From NCBI RefSeq assembly GCF_039523735.1, contig NZ_BAAAFW010000029.1, positions 81,362 through 145,361 on the forward strand: a stretch of 64,000 bases of DNA. The letters run 5' to 3'. Source of the DNA: Tatumella punctata. Lineage in GTDB: Bacteria; Pseudomonadota; Gammaproteobacteria; Enterobacterales; Enterobacteriaceae. Every line of letters begins with the position of its first letter. The first letter of the stretch is position 1. The notes under the pieces are model-generated. The model saw only the letters and a program-made list of their open reading frames with translations. It was not told where the DNA came from and ran no database searches. The translations under genes were made by a program, and so were the position numbers. Positions 8,656 through 18,064 of this stretch are shown here, in pieces.

Positions 8656-9395
8656 GCAGTGTTGTTTTGTTTGAATATCCGTTAAACGAAAAAATGCGCA
8701 CCTGGCTGAGAATTGAATACCTGTTACAACAGTTAACCGGCAGTATGCCGGTCAGCAGTCCGGTCTCTGCATTGAGTTTTTTTCGGGGCATCGCTGACTT
8801 ACTGGATATCTTCGACCGCGGAGATATGCGGGCAGATTTGGTGAAAGAACTGGACAGGCAACAGCACAAGCTACAGAGCTGGCTGAATGTCAGCGGAGTG
8901 GATACGGCCAGAGTCACAGAATTACAGCAGAAACTGAAAAGTCAGTCAGTGCAGCTACTGACTGCACCGCGTATGGGTCAGCAACTCAGAGAAGAGCGTT
9001 TTATCAGCCAGGTTCGCCAGCGTCTGAGTATCCCCGGCGGATGTTGCAGCTTTGACCTGCCGGCCCTTCATATATGGTTAAACCTGCCGGACAATGAACG
9101 TCAGGAGCAGACCGAAGAATGGTACGACACTCTGCGGCCATTACAGGAAAGTTTAACCTCAGTGTTGGAATTGATCCGTCAGTCTGGTAGTTTTCAGCCA
9201 CAAATAAGCCTGAATGGTTTCTTTCAGGATACGGCCGAAGATGCCGACCTGTTACGGCTAACGCTGGATAGCGCTGTCACATTGTATCCGCAAATCTCCG
9301 GCCATAAAAATCGCTATGCCATCCGTTTTTTGCCGATGGATACCGGGGAGAGCGAGATCCCCTCGCGATTATCGTTTGAACTCGCATGTTGTTAA
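8652..9395 (+). CDS. zapD: Cell division protein ZapD
   Basis: A 247-residue cytoplasmic FtsZ-binding protein that cross-links FtsZ protofilaments and stabilises the Z ring. Length is identical to E. coli ZapD (formerly YacF). The start VLFEYPLNEKMRTWLRIEYL is highly typical. The body is helical, followed by the beta-rich C-terminal domain (GCCSFDLPALHIWL, RFLPMDT). It is translationally coupled to coaE by a four-base overlap and followed nine bases later by yacG. ftsZ itself lies 5 kb downstream on the other strand. Confidence 0.96.
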   Translation: MSSVVLFEYPLNEKMRTWLRIEYLLQQLTGSMPVSSPVSALSFFRGIADLLDIFDRGDMRADLVKELDRQQHKLQSWLNVSGVDTARVTELQQKLKSQSVQLLTAPRMGQQLREERFISQVRQRLSIPGGCCSFDLPALHIWLNLPDNERQEQTEEWYDTLRPLQESLTSVLELIRQSGSFQPQISLNGFFQDTAEDADLLRLTLDSAVTLYPQISGHKNRYAIRFLPMDTGESEIPSRLSFELACC

Positions 9396-9404
9396 GAGGA
9401 ATGT

Positions 9405-9596
9405 ATGCAGGAAGAGATTACCACGGTTCAGTGCCCACAATGCCGTAAAGACGTCATCTGGGATCAACTCAGTCCGTGGCGGCCGTTTTGCTCAAAGCGC
9501 TGCCAGATGATCGATTTGGGAGAATGGGCTGCCGAAGAAAAACGGATCCCGGCAGACGATAAACTTTCTGAAGATGAAGAGTGGAGCGGCGAATAA
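9405..9596 (+). CDS. yacG: DNA gyrase inhibitor YacG
   Basis: A 63-residue zinc protein of the YacG family, which in E. coli binds GyrB and inhibits gyrase. The zinc-finger cysteines are visible as CPQC near the N-terminus and CSKRC about 18 residues later. They are followed by the conserved MIDLGEWAAEEKRIP and an acidic tail. The ATG at 9405 follows an AAGAGGA ribosome binding site; another ATG four bases upstream is out of frame. It is the last gene of the coaE-zapD-yacG operon. Confidence 0.95.
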   Translation: MQEEITTVQCPQCRKDVIWDQLSPWRPFCSKRCQMIDLGEWAAEEKRIPADDKLSEDEEWSGE

Positions 9597-9619
9597 TCCG
9601 CAACAGACTGAATGCTCAG

Positions 9620-9648
9620 CGGCAATAGAATGACCTATTGCCGGTCCC
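9620..9648. terminator. Hairpin between yacG and mutT
   Basis: The arms CGGCAATAG (9620-9628) and CTATTGCCG (9635-9643) enclose a 6-base loop. A short T-rich stretch follows within a few bases on the plus strand. The convergent position suggests termination of the yacG operon and perhaps of the mutT side too. The T-run is weak. Confidence 0.6.
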
Positions 9649-9652
9649 TGTT

Positions 9653-10048
9653 TTACAGCTGCCCTGTTACCAGTTTTTCGACCAGCCGATGGTTTGCCGG
9701 CGGAAATTCTTCGGCACATAAATCCTGTGGCTGTACCCAGCGCTGCGGCTGACCTTCTTTACCCCACGGCTCGCCCTGCCACTGATCAACAATAAAGAAA
9801 TAGAGTGTGACCCGCACATCATCGTAAGTGTGATCGGCACTGCCTGCCGGCTGAGCTGAAACGACCTCAATGCCGGTTTCTTCCATCAGCTCGCGCCTCA
9901 GTGCCTGCTCAGCCGTTTCTCCCTGCTCAAGCTTTCCACCGGGAAATTCCCATTTGTTCGCCATATGAGAAGTTGATGAGCGTTGTGCCAGAAAAATACC
10001 ACGCACCGGATCACGGATAATCCCCACCGCTACCTGAAGATGTTTCAT
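9653..10048 (-). CDS. mutT: 8-oxo-dGTP diphosphatase MutT
   Basis: A 131-residue Nudix hydrolase that removes mutagenic 8-oxo-dGTP from the nucleotide pool. The complete Nudix box is visible around residues 37-60: GGKLEQGETAEQALRRELME followed by ETGI, which satisfies GX5EX7REUXEEXGU. Strand W-E-F-P-G-G precedes it. The length and N-terminus MKHLQVAVGIIRD agree with E. coli MutT. It lies downstream of secA on the same strand, separated by two hairpins, so it may be read partly by read-through from secA. Confidence 0.96.
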   Translation of the reverse strand: MKHLQVAVGIIRDPVRGIFLAQRSSTSHMANKWEFPGGKLEQGETAEQALRRELMEETGIEVVSAQPAGSADHTYDDVRVTLYFFIVDQWQGEPWGKEGQPQRWVQPQDLCAEEFPPANHRLVEKLVTGQL

Positions 10049-10124
10049 TAATTACCCTTTTTGATTCACTCTGCAGTGTTGCTATTACAAGGTTTAACTG
10101 CAACAGCCCCTTCTGACAGCCACT

Positions 10125-10188
10125 AAAAAGGTCCATGTTGCCATGGACCTTGTGTTTATTTCCTGAGAACCCGGCCACAAGGCCGGGT
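10125..10188 (-). terminator. secA terminator region with two hairpins
   Basis: On the minus strand the first stem is ACCCGGCC/GGCCGGGT (10169-10188, 4-base loop). The second is AAGGTCCATG/CATGGACCTT (10128-10151, loop of 4) followed by T5. The second has the form of an intrinsic terminator for secA, and the first adds a strong structured 3' end. Confidence 0.8.
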
Positions 10189-10197
10189 CGCTGACAC

Positions 10198-12903
10198 TCA
10201 GGCAATACGGCCGTGACATTGCTTATACTTTTTGCCGGACCCGCACGGGCAGGGATCATTACGCCCGACTTTACGTTCACCGCCCTGCGCTGCTAACTCT
10301 TCAGCGGCTTCGGTTTCAGAATCCACATGGCTTAGCTGTTGCTGACTGGCTAAGCGTTCCGCTTCTTCGCGACGTTGCTGCTCCAGGGCTTCAATTTCTT
10401 CCGGCATACGTACCTGAACTTTGCTCAGAGTACTAATCACTTCATACTTCAGTGATTCCAGCATATTGGCAAACATAGCGAAAGATTCGCGTTTATACTC
10501 CTGCTTAGGATCTTTCTGTGCATAACCACGTAAATGGATCCCCTGACGCAGATAGTCCATGGCCGCCAGATGTTCTTTCCACAATGAGTCCAGAGTCTGA
10601 AGCATGACGCCTTTTTCGAAGTTACGCATCATCTCGGTGCCAACGACAGTTTCTTTTTCATTGTAGTTTTCCAGAGCACGCTGCATGATCCGCTCACGTA
10701 AGGTTTCTTCATGCAGTTCAGGCTCTTTATCCAGCCATTCTGCAATCGGTAAATCCAGATCGAAATCATTACGTAACCGTTCTTCCAGCCCCGGTACATC
10801 CCACATTTCTTCCAGAGACTGTGGCGGGATATAACTGTCAATGGTCGCGGCCATGACATCATCACGTATCCCACTGATAGTTTCGCTCACATCAGAGACG
10901 TCCAGCAGTTCGTTACGCTGTGTATAGATAGCACGGCGCTGATCACTTGCAACGTCATCGTACTCCAGCAACTGTTTACGGATATCAAAGTTACGGCTTT
11001 CAACTTTACGCTGTGCGTTTGCTATTGCCTTGGTTACCCACGGATGCTCAATCGCTTCGCCTGGTTTCATTCCCAGTTTACGCATCATGCCCGACACACG
11101 GTCTGATGCAAAAATACGCATCAGGGCATCTTCCATCGACAGGTAGAAACGAGAAGACCCTTTATCCCCCTGACGACCGGCACGTCCACGCAACTGGTTA
11201 TCAATACGGCGTGATTCATGACGTTCAGTACCGATAATATGTAAACCACCGGATTCCAGTACTGCATCGTGACGTTTTTGCCACTCAGCTTTAATAGCAC
11301 TGATTTCTTCTTCATCCGGATTCTGACGGGCTTCAACTTCCGCATGCCAGCTGCCACCCAGCATAATATCGGTACCACGACCGGCCATGTTGGTAGCAAT
11401 CGTCACCGCACCAGGCTGACCGGCCTGGGCAATAATATCCGCTTCACTGGCATGGAACTTCGCATTCAGTACATTATGCCTGATACCTGCTTTCGCCAGT
11501 TCACTGGAGACCACTTCAGATTTTTCGATGGAGATTGTCCCCACCAGTACCGGCTGACCGTTCGCCGTACGCTCGCGGATATCTTCGATAATAGCATCGA
11601 TTTTTTCTTTCTCGGTCATATAGACCAGGTCAGGGAGATCTTTACGCACCATCGGACGATTAGTCGGCAGAACGATCGTATCCAGTTTGTAGATTGAACT
11701 GAATTCAAAGGCTTCAGTATCCGCAGTCCCGGTCATACCGGCCAGTTTCTCGTACAAGCGGAAATAGTTCTGGAAAGTAATTGAAGCCAGAGTCTGGTTT
11801 TCGTTCTGGATGTCAACCCCTTCTTTGGCTTCTACTGCCTGATGCAGACCATCAGACCAGCGACGGCCCTGCATAGTGCGTCCCGTGTGCTCATCGACGA
11901 TAACAACTTCACCGTCTTTCACAATATAATCAACGTCACGGGTAAACAGAGCGTGGGCACGCAGTGCTGCGGTCACGTGGTGCATCAGCATAATGTTAGT
12001 CGGTGAATATACAGACTCACCTTCTTCCATAATTCCCTGACTGACCAGCAGTTGTTCAATTTTTACCAGTCCGCGTTCCGTCAGATGAACCTGCCGCGAT
12101 TTTTCGTCTACCGAGAAATCACCTTCTCCCTGGAACGTATCGGAGTCTTCTTTCTCCTGACGTACCAGATGCGGGATCACTTTATTGACCTTGATATACA
12201 GCTCTGAGCTGTCTTCGGCAGGACCGGAAATAATCAGCGGCGTACGGGCTTCATCGATCAGAATGGAGTCAACTTCATCCACCAGCGCATAATGCAGCTT
12301 ACGCTGCACACGCTCTTCAGGGCTGAATGCCATATTGTCACGCAGATAGTCGAAGCCATATTCATTGTTAGTACCGTAAGTAATGTCGGCACCATAAGCT
12401 TCACGTTTCGCCGGGGCAGGCATACCCGGCAGGTTGATACCCACAGTCAGTCCGAGATATTCGAATAGCGGACGGTTATTTTCCGCATCACGCTGGGCCA
12501 GATAGTCATTGACCGTAACAACGTGTACACCTTTCCCTGACAGGGCATTCAGATAAGCGGGCAGGGTTGCCGTCAGGGTTTTACCCTCACCGGTACGCAT
12601 CTCTGCAATACAACGCTCATTAAGGACCATACCGCCCATTAACTGCACATCGAAGTGACGCATGTTAAAAATCCGGCGGCTGGCTTCACGTACGGTGGCA
12701 AAAGCCTCCGGAATCAGGCTTTCTAAAGCTTCACCTTTTTCCAGTCGTTCACGGAACTCAACTGTTTTTGCTTTTAATTGTTCATCCGAGAGAGCGGTGA
12801 ACTCAGGTTCCATTTTATTAATAATATCAACCGTCTTACGCATGCGGCGTAAAGTACGATCATTACTGCTACCGAAAATTTTTGTTAATAATTTCATGAC
12901 CAT
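10198..12903 (-). CDS. secA: Preprotein translocase ATPase SecA
   Basis: A 901-residue cytosolic and membrane-associated motor that drives post-translational export through SecYEG. Visible landmarks are the N-terminal KLLTKIFGSSNDRTLRRM, Walker A MRTGEGKTLTA near residue 105, DEVDSILIDEARTPLIISG, the motor-2 segment ATNMAGRGTDI and QLRGRAGRQGD. The C-terminal zinc-binding SecB site ends CPCGSGKKYKQCHGRIA. Length is the same as in E. coli. It lies downstream of secM, whose arrest peptide is expected to expose the secA ribosome binding site when secretion is limiting. Confidence 0.98.
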   Translation of the reverse strand: MVMKLLTKIFGSSNDRTLRRMRKTVDIINKMEPEFTALSDEQLKAKTVEFRERLEKGEALESLIPEAFATVREASRRIFNMRHFDVQLMGGMVLNERCIAEMRTGEGKTLTATLPAYLNALSGKGVHVVTVNDYLAQRDAENNRPLFEYLGLTVGINLPGMPAPAKREAYGADITYGTNNEYGFDYLRDNMAFSPEERVQRKLHYALVDEVDSILIDEARTPLIISGPAEDSSELYIKVNKVIPHLVRQEKEDSDTFQGEGDFSVDEKSRQVHLTERGLVKIEQLLVSQGIMEEGESVYSPTNIMLMHHVTAALRAHALFTRDVDYIVKDGEVVIVDEHTGRTMQGRRWSDGLHQAVEAKEGVDIQNENQTLASITFQNYFRLYEKLAGMTGTADTEAFEFSSIYKLDTIVLPTNRPMVRKDLPDLVYMTEKEKIDAIIEDIRERTANGQPVLVGTISIEKSEVVSSELAKAGIRHNVLNAKFHASEADIIAQAGQPGAVTIATNMAGRGTDIMLGGSWHAEVEARQNPDEEEISAIKAEWQKRHDAVLESGGLHIIGTERHESRRIDNQLRGRAGRQGDKGSSRFYLSMEDALMRIFASDRVSGMMRKLGMKPGEAIEHPWVTKAIANAQRKVESRNFDIRKQLLEYDDVASDQRRAIYTQRNELLDVSDVSETISGIRDDVMAATIDSYIPPQSLEEMWDVPGLEERLRNDFDLDLPIAEWLDKEPELHEETLRERIMQRALENYNEKETVVGTEMMRNFEKGVMLQTLDSLWKEHLAAMDYLRQGIHLRGYAQKDPKQEYKRESFAMFANMLESLKYEVISTLSKVQVRMPEEIEALEQQRREEAERLASQQQLSHVDSETEAAEELAAQGGERKVGRNDPCPCGSGKKYKQCHGRIA

Positions 12904-12966
12904 TTTTATAATCTCAATTCAGCAATTTGGGCTGCAAAAAATCAGGGAATCAACGAATATCAGGGT

Positions 12967-13473
12967 TCAGACGCTAACAGGCCCGGCCCGGATACCCTGA
13001 ACGCCCGCCAGCCAAAGGCCGCTATTAAAAACAGCAAGCTTACCGGTATAGATCAACGTCCGCCCGGGGGAAGGACTGACGGCTGGTCGCCCGTTAGTCA
13101 GTAATGCATGCAGCGATTGTAATACCGCGATTTTTTGAACTGTCAGCGGCAGTAATTGCTGCTGAGCTTCGGGCTGAAGCTGCGGTAAAGAAAAAGACAG
13201 GTGGCGTATCACCACTCTGATGGCATGCTGATGCCAGTAGTCAACACTCAGCCCCGGACGGCGCACCGTATCGCGAATACGAAGCAGGTTCTCAAACCGG
13301 GCGGCATGACCAATGAATAATGTATTGGCAGGGACATCGGTACCGTTACCAGACTCAACCACCTGAGCATTTGCTACCGGCAAGCCAAGACTCGCCGCGA
13401 CCATCCCCAGAAGGAGATGCGGCCAGAAATAACGCATGCCAAGTTGTCGCCAACGTGCAAAAATTCCGATCAC
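12967..13473 (-). CDS. secM: SecM secretion monitor
   Basis: A 168-residue secreted sensor. Translation of its C-terminus stalls the ribosome when SecA activity is low, which raises secA translation. The N-terminal signal segment is RYFWPHLLLGMVAASLGLPVANA; the conserved SVDYWHQHAIRVVIRHLSFS lies centrally; the end is the arrest sequence. I placed the start at GTG 13473, since V-I-G-I-F-A-R-W aligns with E. coli M-S-G-I-L-T-R-W. ATG 13503 would add ten residues not found in E. coli. The secA ATG lies about 60 bases downstream. Confidence 0.93.
   Translation of the reverse strand: MIGIFARWRQLGMRYFWPHLLLGMVAASLGLPVANAQVVESGNGTDVPANTLFIGHAARFENLLRIRDTVRRPGLSVDYWHQHAIRVVIRHLSFSLPQLQPEAQQQLLPLTVQKIAVLQSLHALLTNGRPAVSPSPGRTLIYTGKLAVFNSGLWLAGVQGIRAGPVSV
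12979..13029 (-). promoter_or_regulatory. SecM translational arrest sequence
   Basis: These bases encode FNSGLWLAGVQGIRAGP, fitting the arrest motif FxxxxWIxxxxGIRAGP, except that the Ile after Trp is Leu. Only three residues (VSV) follow the stalling proline. In E. coli, stalling here unfolds an mRNA helix that hides the secA ribosome binding site. The motif is read directly; its activity here is inferred. Confidence 0.88.
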
Positions 13474-13662
13474 TGTCTGTCCATTGAAAACTGATACCTG
13501 CATTTCCGGGGGTACATTCAGCTATCCCTGCGAAAGCCGGCCGGATATGTCATCTGATAGAGAAGAGATAGTAACACTAATGGTGGTTTTCAACATCAGA
13601 GAATAAGAAACGGGGGCAGAAATCAGGTGTTTATGATGTTTTTTTCAGCGAAACAGAGAGGT

Positions 13663-13713
13663 AAAAAAAACAGCAGGCTTACTGACCGGAGAGAGTATCA
13701 GTAATACCTGCTG
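13663..13713 (-). terminator. lpxC/dcw intrinsic terminator
   Basis: On the minus strand a stem CAGCAGG...CCTGCTG with inner TACTGA/TCAGTA pairing is followed by T8. It lies just after the lpxC stop, so it should end transcripts from the dcw-lpxC unit before secM. Confidence 0.9.
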
Positions 13714-13726
13714 TTATCAGAGGCTA

Positions 13727-14644
13727 TCAGGCCAGAACCAGATTCGGTGCCTGGAAGGCCTGTGGCAATTCTTTGTCATCTTCGAAGGTCGCCCATTCCC
13801 AGGCTTCCTGTTTTGCCAGTACTGCCTGCAGTAACTTATTATTCAGAGCATGGCCGGATTTATAAGCGCTGAAAGCGCCAATCACATTATGGCCACACAT
13901 AAATAAGTCACCGATAGCATCCAGCATTTTGTGACGTACAAACTCGTCTTCAAAACGCAGACCTTCTTCGTTCAGGACACGAAATTCATCAAGGCCAATC
14001 GCACAGTCAAGACTTCCGCCCAGGCACAGGCCACGAGACTGCAGATACTCAATTTCATGCATAAAACCGAAGGTACGGGCACGGCTAATCTGGCGAACAA
14101 ACGCATCGGCGGAAAAGTTCAGCTGATAACGTTGTGAACTTGAATCAATCGCCGGGTGTTTAAAATCGATAGTAAAGTCGAGAGAGAAACCATTATAAGG
14201 AGTCAGCTCTGCCCATTTATCACCGTCTTCAACACGAACCGCTTGTTTAATACGAACAAATTTCTTAGCACTGTTCAGTTCCTCTACCCCTGCATCCAGC
14301 AGAAGGTAAACAAACGGCGCAGCACTGCCATCCATAATCGGGATTTCCGGCGCATCGACTTCAACAATAATGTTATCGATACCCAGTCCGGCCAGCGCTG
14401 AGTTTAAATGCTCAACGGTTGAAATACGCACCCCTTCATCGTTAACCAGGCAGGTGCTCAGCATGGTATCGCGCACGTATTTTGCATCAGCCGGGAAATC
14501 TACCGGTGGATTCAAGTCAGTGCGACGATAGATGACCCCGGTGTTGGCCGGCGCAGGGCGCAGTGTCAGGCTGACTTTCTTACCGGTATGTAAACCGATA
14601 CCTGTCGCCTGAACAATACGTTTTAATGTCCTTTGTTTGATCAT
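13727..14644 (-). CDS. lpxC: UDP-3-O-acyl-N-acetylglucosamine deacetylase LpxC
   Basis: A 305-residue zinc amidase catalysing the committed step of lipid A synthesis in the cytoplasm. The N-terminus MIKQRTLKRIVQATGIGLHT, the EHLNSALAGLGIDN zinc-ligand segment (His near 79) and HKMLDAIGDL (His and Asp near 238-242) are present. The C-terminus, AFQAPNLVLA, is the hydrophobic tail that FtsH recognises in E. coli for regulated proteolysis. It is 100 bases downstream of ftsZ with no terminator visible between them, as in other enterobacteria. Confidence 0.98.
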   Translation of the reverse strand: MIKQRTLKRIVQATGIGLHTGKKVSLTLRPAPANTGVIYRRTDLNPPVDFPADAKYVRDTMLSTCLVNDEGVRISTVEHLNSALAGLGIDNIIVEVDAPEIPIMDGSAAPFVYLLLDAGVEELNSAKKFVRIKQAVRVEDGDKWAELTPYNGFSLDFTIDFKHPAIDSSSQRYQLNFSADAFVRQISRARTFGFMHEIEYLQSRGLCLGGSLDCAIGLDEFRVLNEEGLRFEDEFVRHKMLDAIGDLFMCGHNVIGAFSAYKSGHALNNKLLQAVLAKQEAWEWATFEDDKELPQAFQAPNLVLA

Positions 14645-14744
14645 CGTATTAATCTCGCAATATTACTTTTGTTCGTGACTATACACTACTTAATGGCCGC
14701 CATTTTAGCACAAAGAGCGAGCAAGGCCAAATATCGGTATATTC

Positions 14745-15899
14745 TTAGTCAGCCTGCTTGCGTAAAAATGCCGGAATATCCAGATAGTCAGGTTCTTTAT
14801 TCGCCTGGCCTGCCGGGTCATTAACCACTTTCGCCGCCGGTTTCTGCTCCTGAGGTAACGGAGTCATACCGTGCTGCTGATAACGATGATCCATCACTGG
14901 CTGGCTGGCCGTTTTATTGGTCACCAGAGTGATTTCAGGACGTTTGTCCATACCAATACCGGTTGCTACCACAGTCACGCGCAGTTCGTCGTTCATTTCC
15001 GGGTCCAGAGACGTACCGATAACCACGGTCGCATTGTCTGAAGCGAAAGCACGGATAGTATTACCCACCGTCTCAAACTCATCCAGACGCAGGTCAAAGC
15101 CGGCAGTGATGTTAACCAGTACTCCGCGGGCACCGGACAGATCGATATCTTCCAGCAGCGGGCTGGAAATTGCCATTTCAGCGGCTTCTTCCGCACGGTC
15201 TTCACCACAGGCAACACCTGAGCCCATCATGGCGTACCCCATCTCTGACATCACGGTACGTACGTCTGCAAAGTCGACGTTCATCAGACCCGGACGGGTA
15301 ATCAGTTCAGCAATACCCTGAACCGCACCTTTTAATACATCATTCGCCGCGCCAAAAGCATCCAGTAATGAAATACCACGCCCCAGCACTTTCAGCAGCT
15401 TATCATTCGGGATAGTAATTAATGAATCCACATGCTTGGAAAGTTCAGCAATTCCCTGCTCGGCAAAAGCCATACGCTTTTTGCCTTCAAAGTTAAACGG
15501 TTTAGTGACCACCGCTACCGTCAGAATACCCAGGTCTTTAGCCACTTCAGCCACAACCGGGGCGGCACCGGTACCAGTACCACCACCCATACCGGCGGCG
15601 ATAAATACCATATCAGCGCCATCCAGGGCCGCACGCAGTGCTTCCCTGTCTTCTTCGGCTGAATTACGGCCGACTTCAGGGTTAGCACCGGCCCCCAGAC
15701 CTTTGGTAATGTTATTACCAATCTGGATAGTCTGGCCAACAGCCGTTTTACGCAACGCCTGAGCATCGGTATTTACCGCAAAGAATTCAACACCTTCGAT
15801 ACGCTCACGTACCATGTGTTCTACGGCATTACCGCCGCCACCGCCAACGCCGATGACTTTTATCACCGCATCGTTGGTTAATTCCATAGGTTCAAACAT
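14745..15899 (-). CDS. ftsZ: Cell division GTPase FtsZ
   Basis: A 384-residue tubulin homologue that polymerises into the Z ring. The GTP-binding signature GGGTGTGAAPVVA lies near residue 105, with the N-terminal VGGGGGNAVEHM and T7-loop NVDFADVR. The variable linker is Gln/Pro rich. The C-terminal PDYLDIPAFLRKQAD is the conserved peptide bound by FtsA, ZipA and ZapD. ftsA lies 71 bases upstream. It is the last division gene of the dcw cluster, which also holds ftsQ and ftsA in the usual order. Confidence 0.99.
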   Translation of the reverse strand: MFEPMELTNDAVIKVIGVGGGGGNAVEHMVRERIEGVEFFAVNTDAQALRKTAVGQTIQIGNNITKGLGAGANPEVGRNSAEEDREALRAALDGADMVFIAAGMGGGTGTGAAPVVAEVAKDLGILTVAVVTKPFNFEGKKRMAFAEQGIAELSKHVDSLITIPNDKLLKVLGRGISLLDAFGAANDVLKGAVQGIAELITRPGLMNVDFADVRTVMSEMGYAMMGSGVACGEDRAEEAAEMAISSPLLEDIDLSGARGVLVNITAGFDLRLDEFETVGNTIRAFASDNATVVIGTSLDPEMNDELRVTVVATGIGMDKRPEITLVTNKTASQPVMDHRYQQHGMTPLPQEQKPAAKVVNDPAGQANKEPDYLDIPAFLRKQAD

Positions 15900-15970
15900 G
15901 ATTTCTCTCCGTTATGTGCCTGTCGCCTGGAGACCATAAATGCTGTTAGCATGATCTCCTTTAGTAAAAA

Positions 15971-17227
15971 TTAAAACTCTTTTTTCAGCCAGCTGTTGAT
16001 TCGTTTAAACCAGCCGCCGACCGATGCTCTTTTTTCGTTATCGCCCTCACCCCCCATGTGCGATTCCTTACCGTAATGCAACAAGCCCACGGCTGTTGAA
16101 TAGTAAGGTTCCTGCGCATAGTCAGTCAGACCGGTAATATTCAATGGCTGGCCAATACGCACCTGGGTATGGAATACCCGTTGTGCACAGGCGGCAAGAC
16201 CTTCTATCTGCCCTGCCCCGCCGGTTAACACAATACCGGCCGCCAGATGATGCTTCACTCCCTGCTGACGTAACTGTTCCTGTAATTCAAGGATTTCGTC
16301 GTTCACCAGGTTTAACAATTCCGTGTAACGTGGTTCGATAACTTCTGCCAGAGTCTGACGTTGCAGACTGCGTGGCGGACGTCCGCCAACGCTCGGCACT
16401 TCGACATTTTCGTCTTTGCCAACCATCGAACCTAACGCGCAGCCATGACGGACTTTAATCGCTTCAGCATCTGTCGGCGGTGTACCGAAAGCATAGGCAA
16501 TATCACTGGTGACCACGTTCCCCGCATAAGGGATAACTTTGGTATGACGCAAAGCGCCACCGGTGTATACCGCCATATCCATTGTACCACCACCAATATC
16601 AACCACACAGACACCCAGCTCGCGCTCATCTTCGGTTAATACCGCATAGCTGGATGCCAGTCCGGCAAAAATCAGCTGGTCAACTTTCAGTCCGCAGCGT
16701 TCCACGGCTTTGACAATGTTTTTCGCCATATCGTTATGACAAGTGATCAGGTGCACTTTCGCCTGCATTCTGACCCCCGATAATCCTACCGGGTTTTTAA
16801 TCCCTTCCTGATAATCGATGGCGTATTCCTGAGGAATAACATGCAGAATACGATGTTCATCACGGACACGCACGGATTTCGCCGTATGCACCACATTCTC
16901 AACATCATCCTGGGTTACTTCCTCTTCTGAAATCGGAACCATCCCGATTTCGTTCTGACAGCTAATATGTTTACCGGAAAGTGCCAGGTAAACTGACGAT
17001 ATCTGACAGTCCGCCATCAGTTCAGCCTGGTCAATGGCCCGCTGAACACACTTCACTACCGACTCAAGGTCGTTCACCCCGCCTTTATCCATCCCGCGGG
17101 ACGGGCAGCTGCCTACCCCGATAATGTTTACCATACCATCGGGCAGAATCTCCCCAACAAGGGCAGCAACCTTAGCGGTGCCGATTTCAAGTCCTACTAC
17201 AAGTTTTCTGTCCGTTGCCTTGATCAT
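15971..17227 (-). CDS. ftsA: Cell division protein FtsA
   Basis: A 418-residue actin-fold ATPase that anchors FtsZ to the membrane. The N-terminus MIKATDRKLVVGLEIGTAKV holds the phosphate-1 loop. VCVVDIGGGTMDMAVYTGGA is phosphate-2, and IVLTGGAGQIEGL is the adenosine motif. The C-terminal WFKRINSWLKKEF is an amphipathic helix typical of the membrane-targeting sequence. It overlaps ftsQ by four bases. Confidence 0.98.
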   Translation of the reverse strand: MIKATDRKLVVGLEIGTAKVAALVGEILPDGMVNIIGVGSCPSRGMDKGGVNDLESVVKCVQRAIDQAELMADCQISSVYLALSGKHISCQNEIGMVPISEEEVTQDDVENVVHTAKSVRVRDEHRILHVIPQEYAIDYQEGIKNPVGLSGVRMQAKVHLITCHNDMAKNIVKAVERCGLKVDQLIFAGLASSYAVLTEDERELGVCVVDIGGGTMDMAVYTGGALRHTKVIPYAGNVVTSDIAYAFGTPPTDAEAIKVRHGCALGSMVGKDENVEVPSVGGRPPRSLQRQTLAEVIEPRYTELLNLVNDEILELQEQLRQQGVKHHLAAGIVLTGGAGQIEGLAACAQRVFHTQVRIGQPLNITGLTDYAQEPYYSTAVGLLHYGKESHMGGEGDNEKRASVGGWFKRINSWLKKEF

Positions 17228-18063
17228 TGTTGTTCAGCCTGTGCCTGCTTGTGTTGCTGATTACTGTTTTGTGGATCGACCGGGGCGGCCACCCAACCAA
17301 CAGCCGCACCGGACTCATAGCGCAAGTCCACATAACCTATCCGTTTGTTCTCTGCCTGTGCCTGCCGGAGCAGTACCGGGTCGAGGTCAATAAAGCGCTG
17401 AAGGCGCTTCATTGTTTCATCACGTCCCAGTTCGATTTTCATATCGTCGCTGGTCACCAGTTGCCATGAACGCCTTGCTGTCATGGATGCGGCTTTCAGG
17501 GTAATTTTTGATGGCTTTAACATATCACTCATCTGATAGAATCCGGCCATCACTTCTTTCTCACTGCCTTCAGGCCCATACAACATCGGCATGGACTGCT
17601 GCCCGGCCTGGTTCACCGGTAAACTGAAAGAAACACCGTCCGCATCAACAACATTCTGATCATTCCAGCGGGCTACGGGAACATATTCAACCAGATGAAT
17701 CTTTAATTCATCAGGCCACTGTTTACGTACACTTACCTGTTTTATCCAGGGAAGCCGCTCTATCTGTTGCTGTATCACATCAACATTTTGCGACATAAAA
17801 GTGCCGGGCGGCCCGAGGGACAAAATGGCCTGGCGAATATCATCATGGGTGGTGTAACGGGTTTCGCCGGTCACTACCAGTTTTGATAGTGGTAAGCGGG
17901 ACGCATCATCCATCCATTTCAGTACCATCACTCCGCCCAGTACCATGGTACCGACAACCAGTAATAAGAAGATCATTCCGAACAGGCGCGATCCATTACT
18001 ACGTCCGGATCCCATACGATCCTGTGGTTCCCGGTTCCGTGTATTTAAAGCCGCCTGAGACAT
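17224..18063 (-). CDS. ftsQ: Cell division protein FtsQ
   Basis: A 279-residue bitopic divisome protein that recruits FtsL-FtsB. A short cytoplasmic N-terminus precedes one membrane segment, GMIFLLLVVGTMVLGGVMVL (about residues 29-48). The POTRA domain follows, beginning LPLSKLVVTGETRYTTHDDI, then the beta domain ending with DLRYESGAAVGW. The last residues are Gln-rich. Length is close to E. coli (276). It sits between ddlB, one base away, and ftsA, which it overlaps. Confidence 0.97.
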   Translation of the reverse strand: MSQAALNTRNREPQDRMGSGRSNGSRLFGMIFLLLVVGTMVLGGVMVLKWMDDASRLPLSKLVVTGETRYTTHDDIRQAILSLGPPGTFMSQNVDVIQQQIERLPWIKQVSVRKQWPDELKIHLVEYVPVARWNDQNVVDADGVSFSLPVNQAGQQSMPMLYGPEGSEKEVMAGFYQMSDMLKPSKITLKAASMTARRSWQLVTSDDMKIELGRDETMKRLQRFIDLDPVLLRQAQAENKRIGYVDLRYESGAAVGWVAAPVDPQNSNQQHKQAQAEQQ

Positions 18064-18064
18064 A

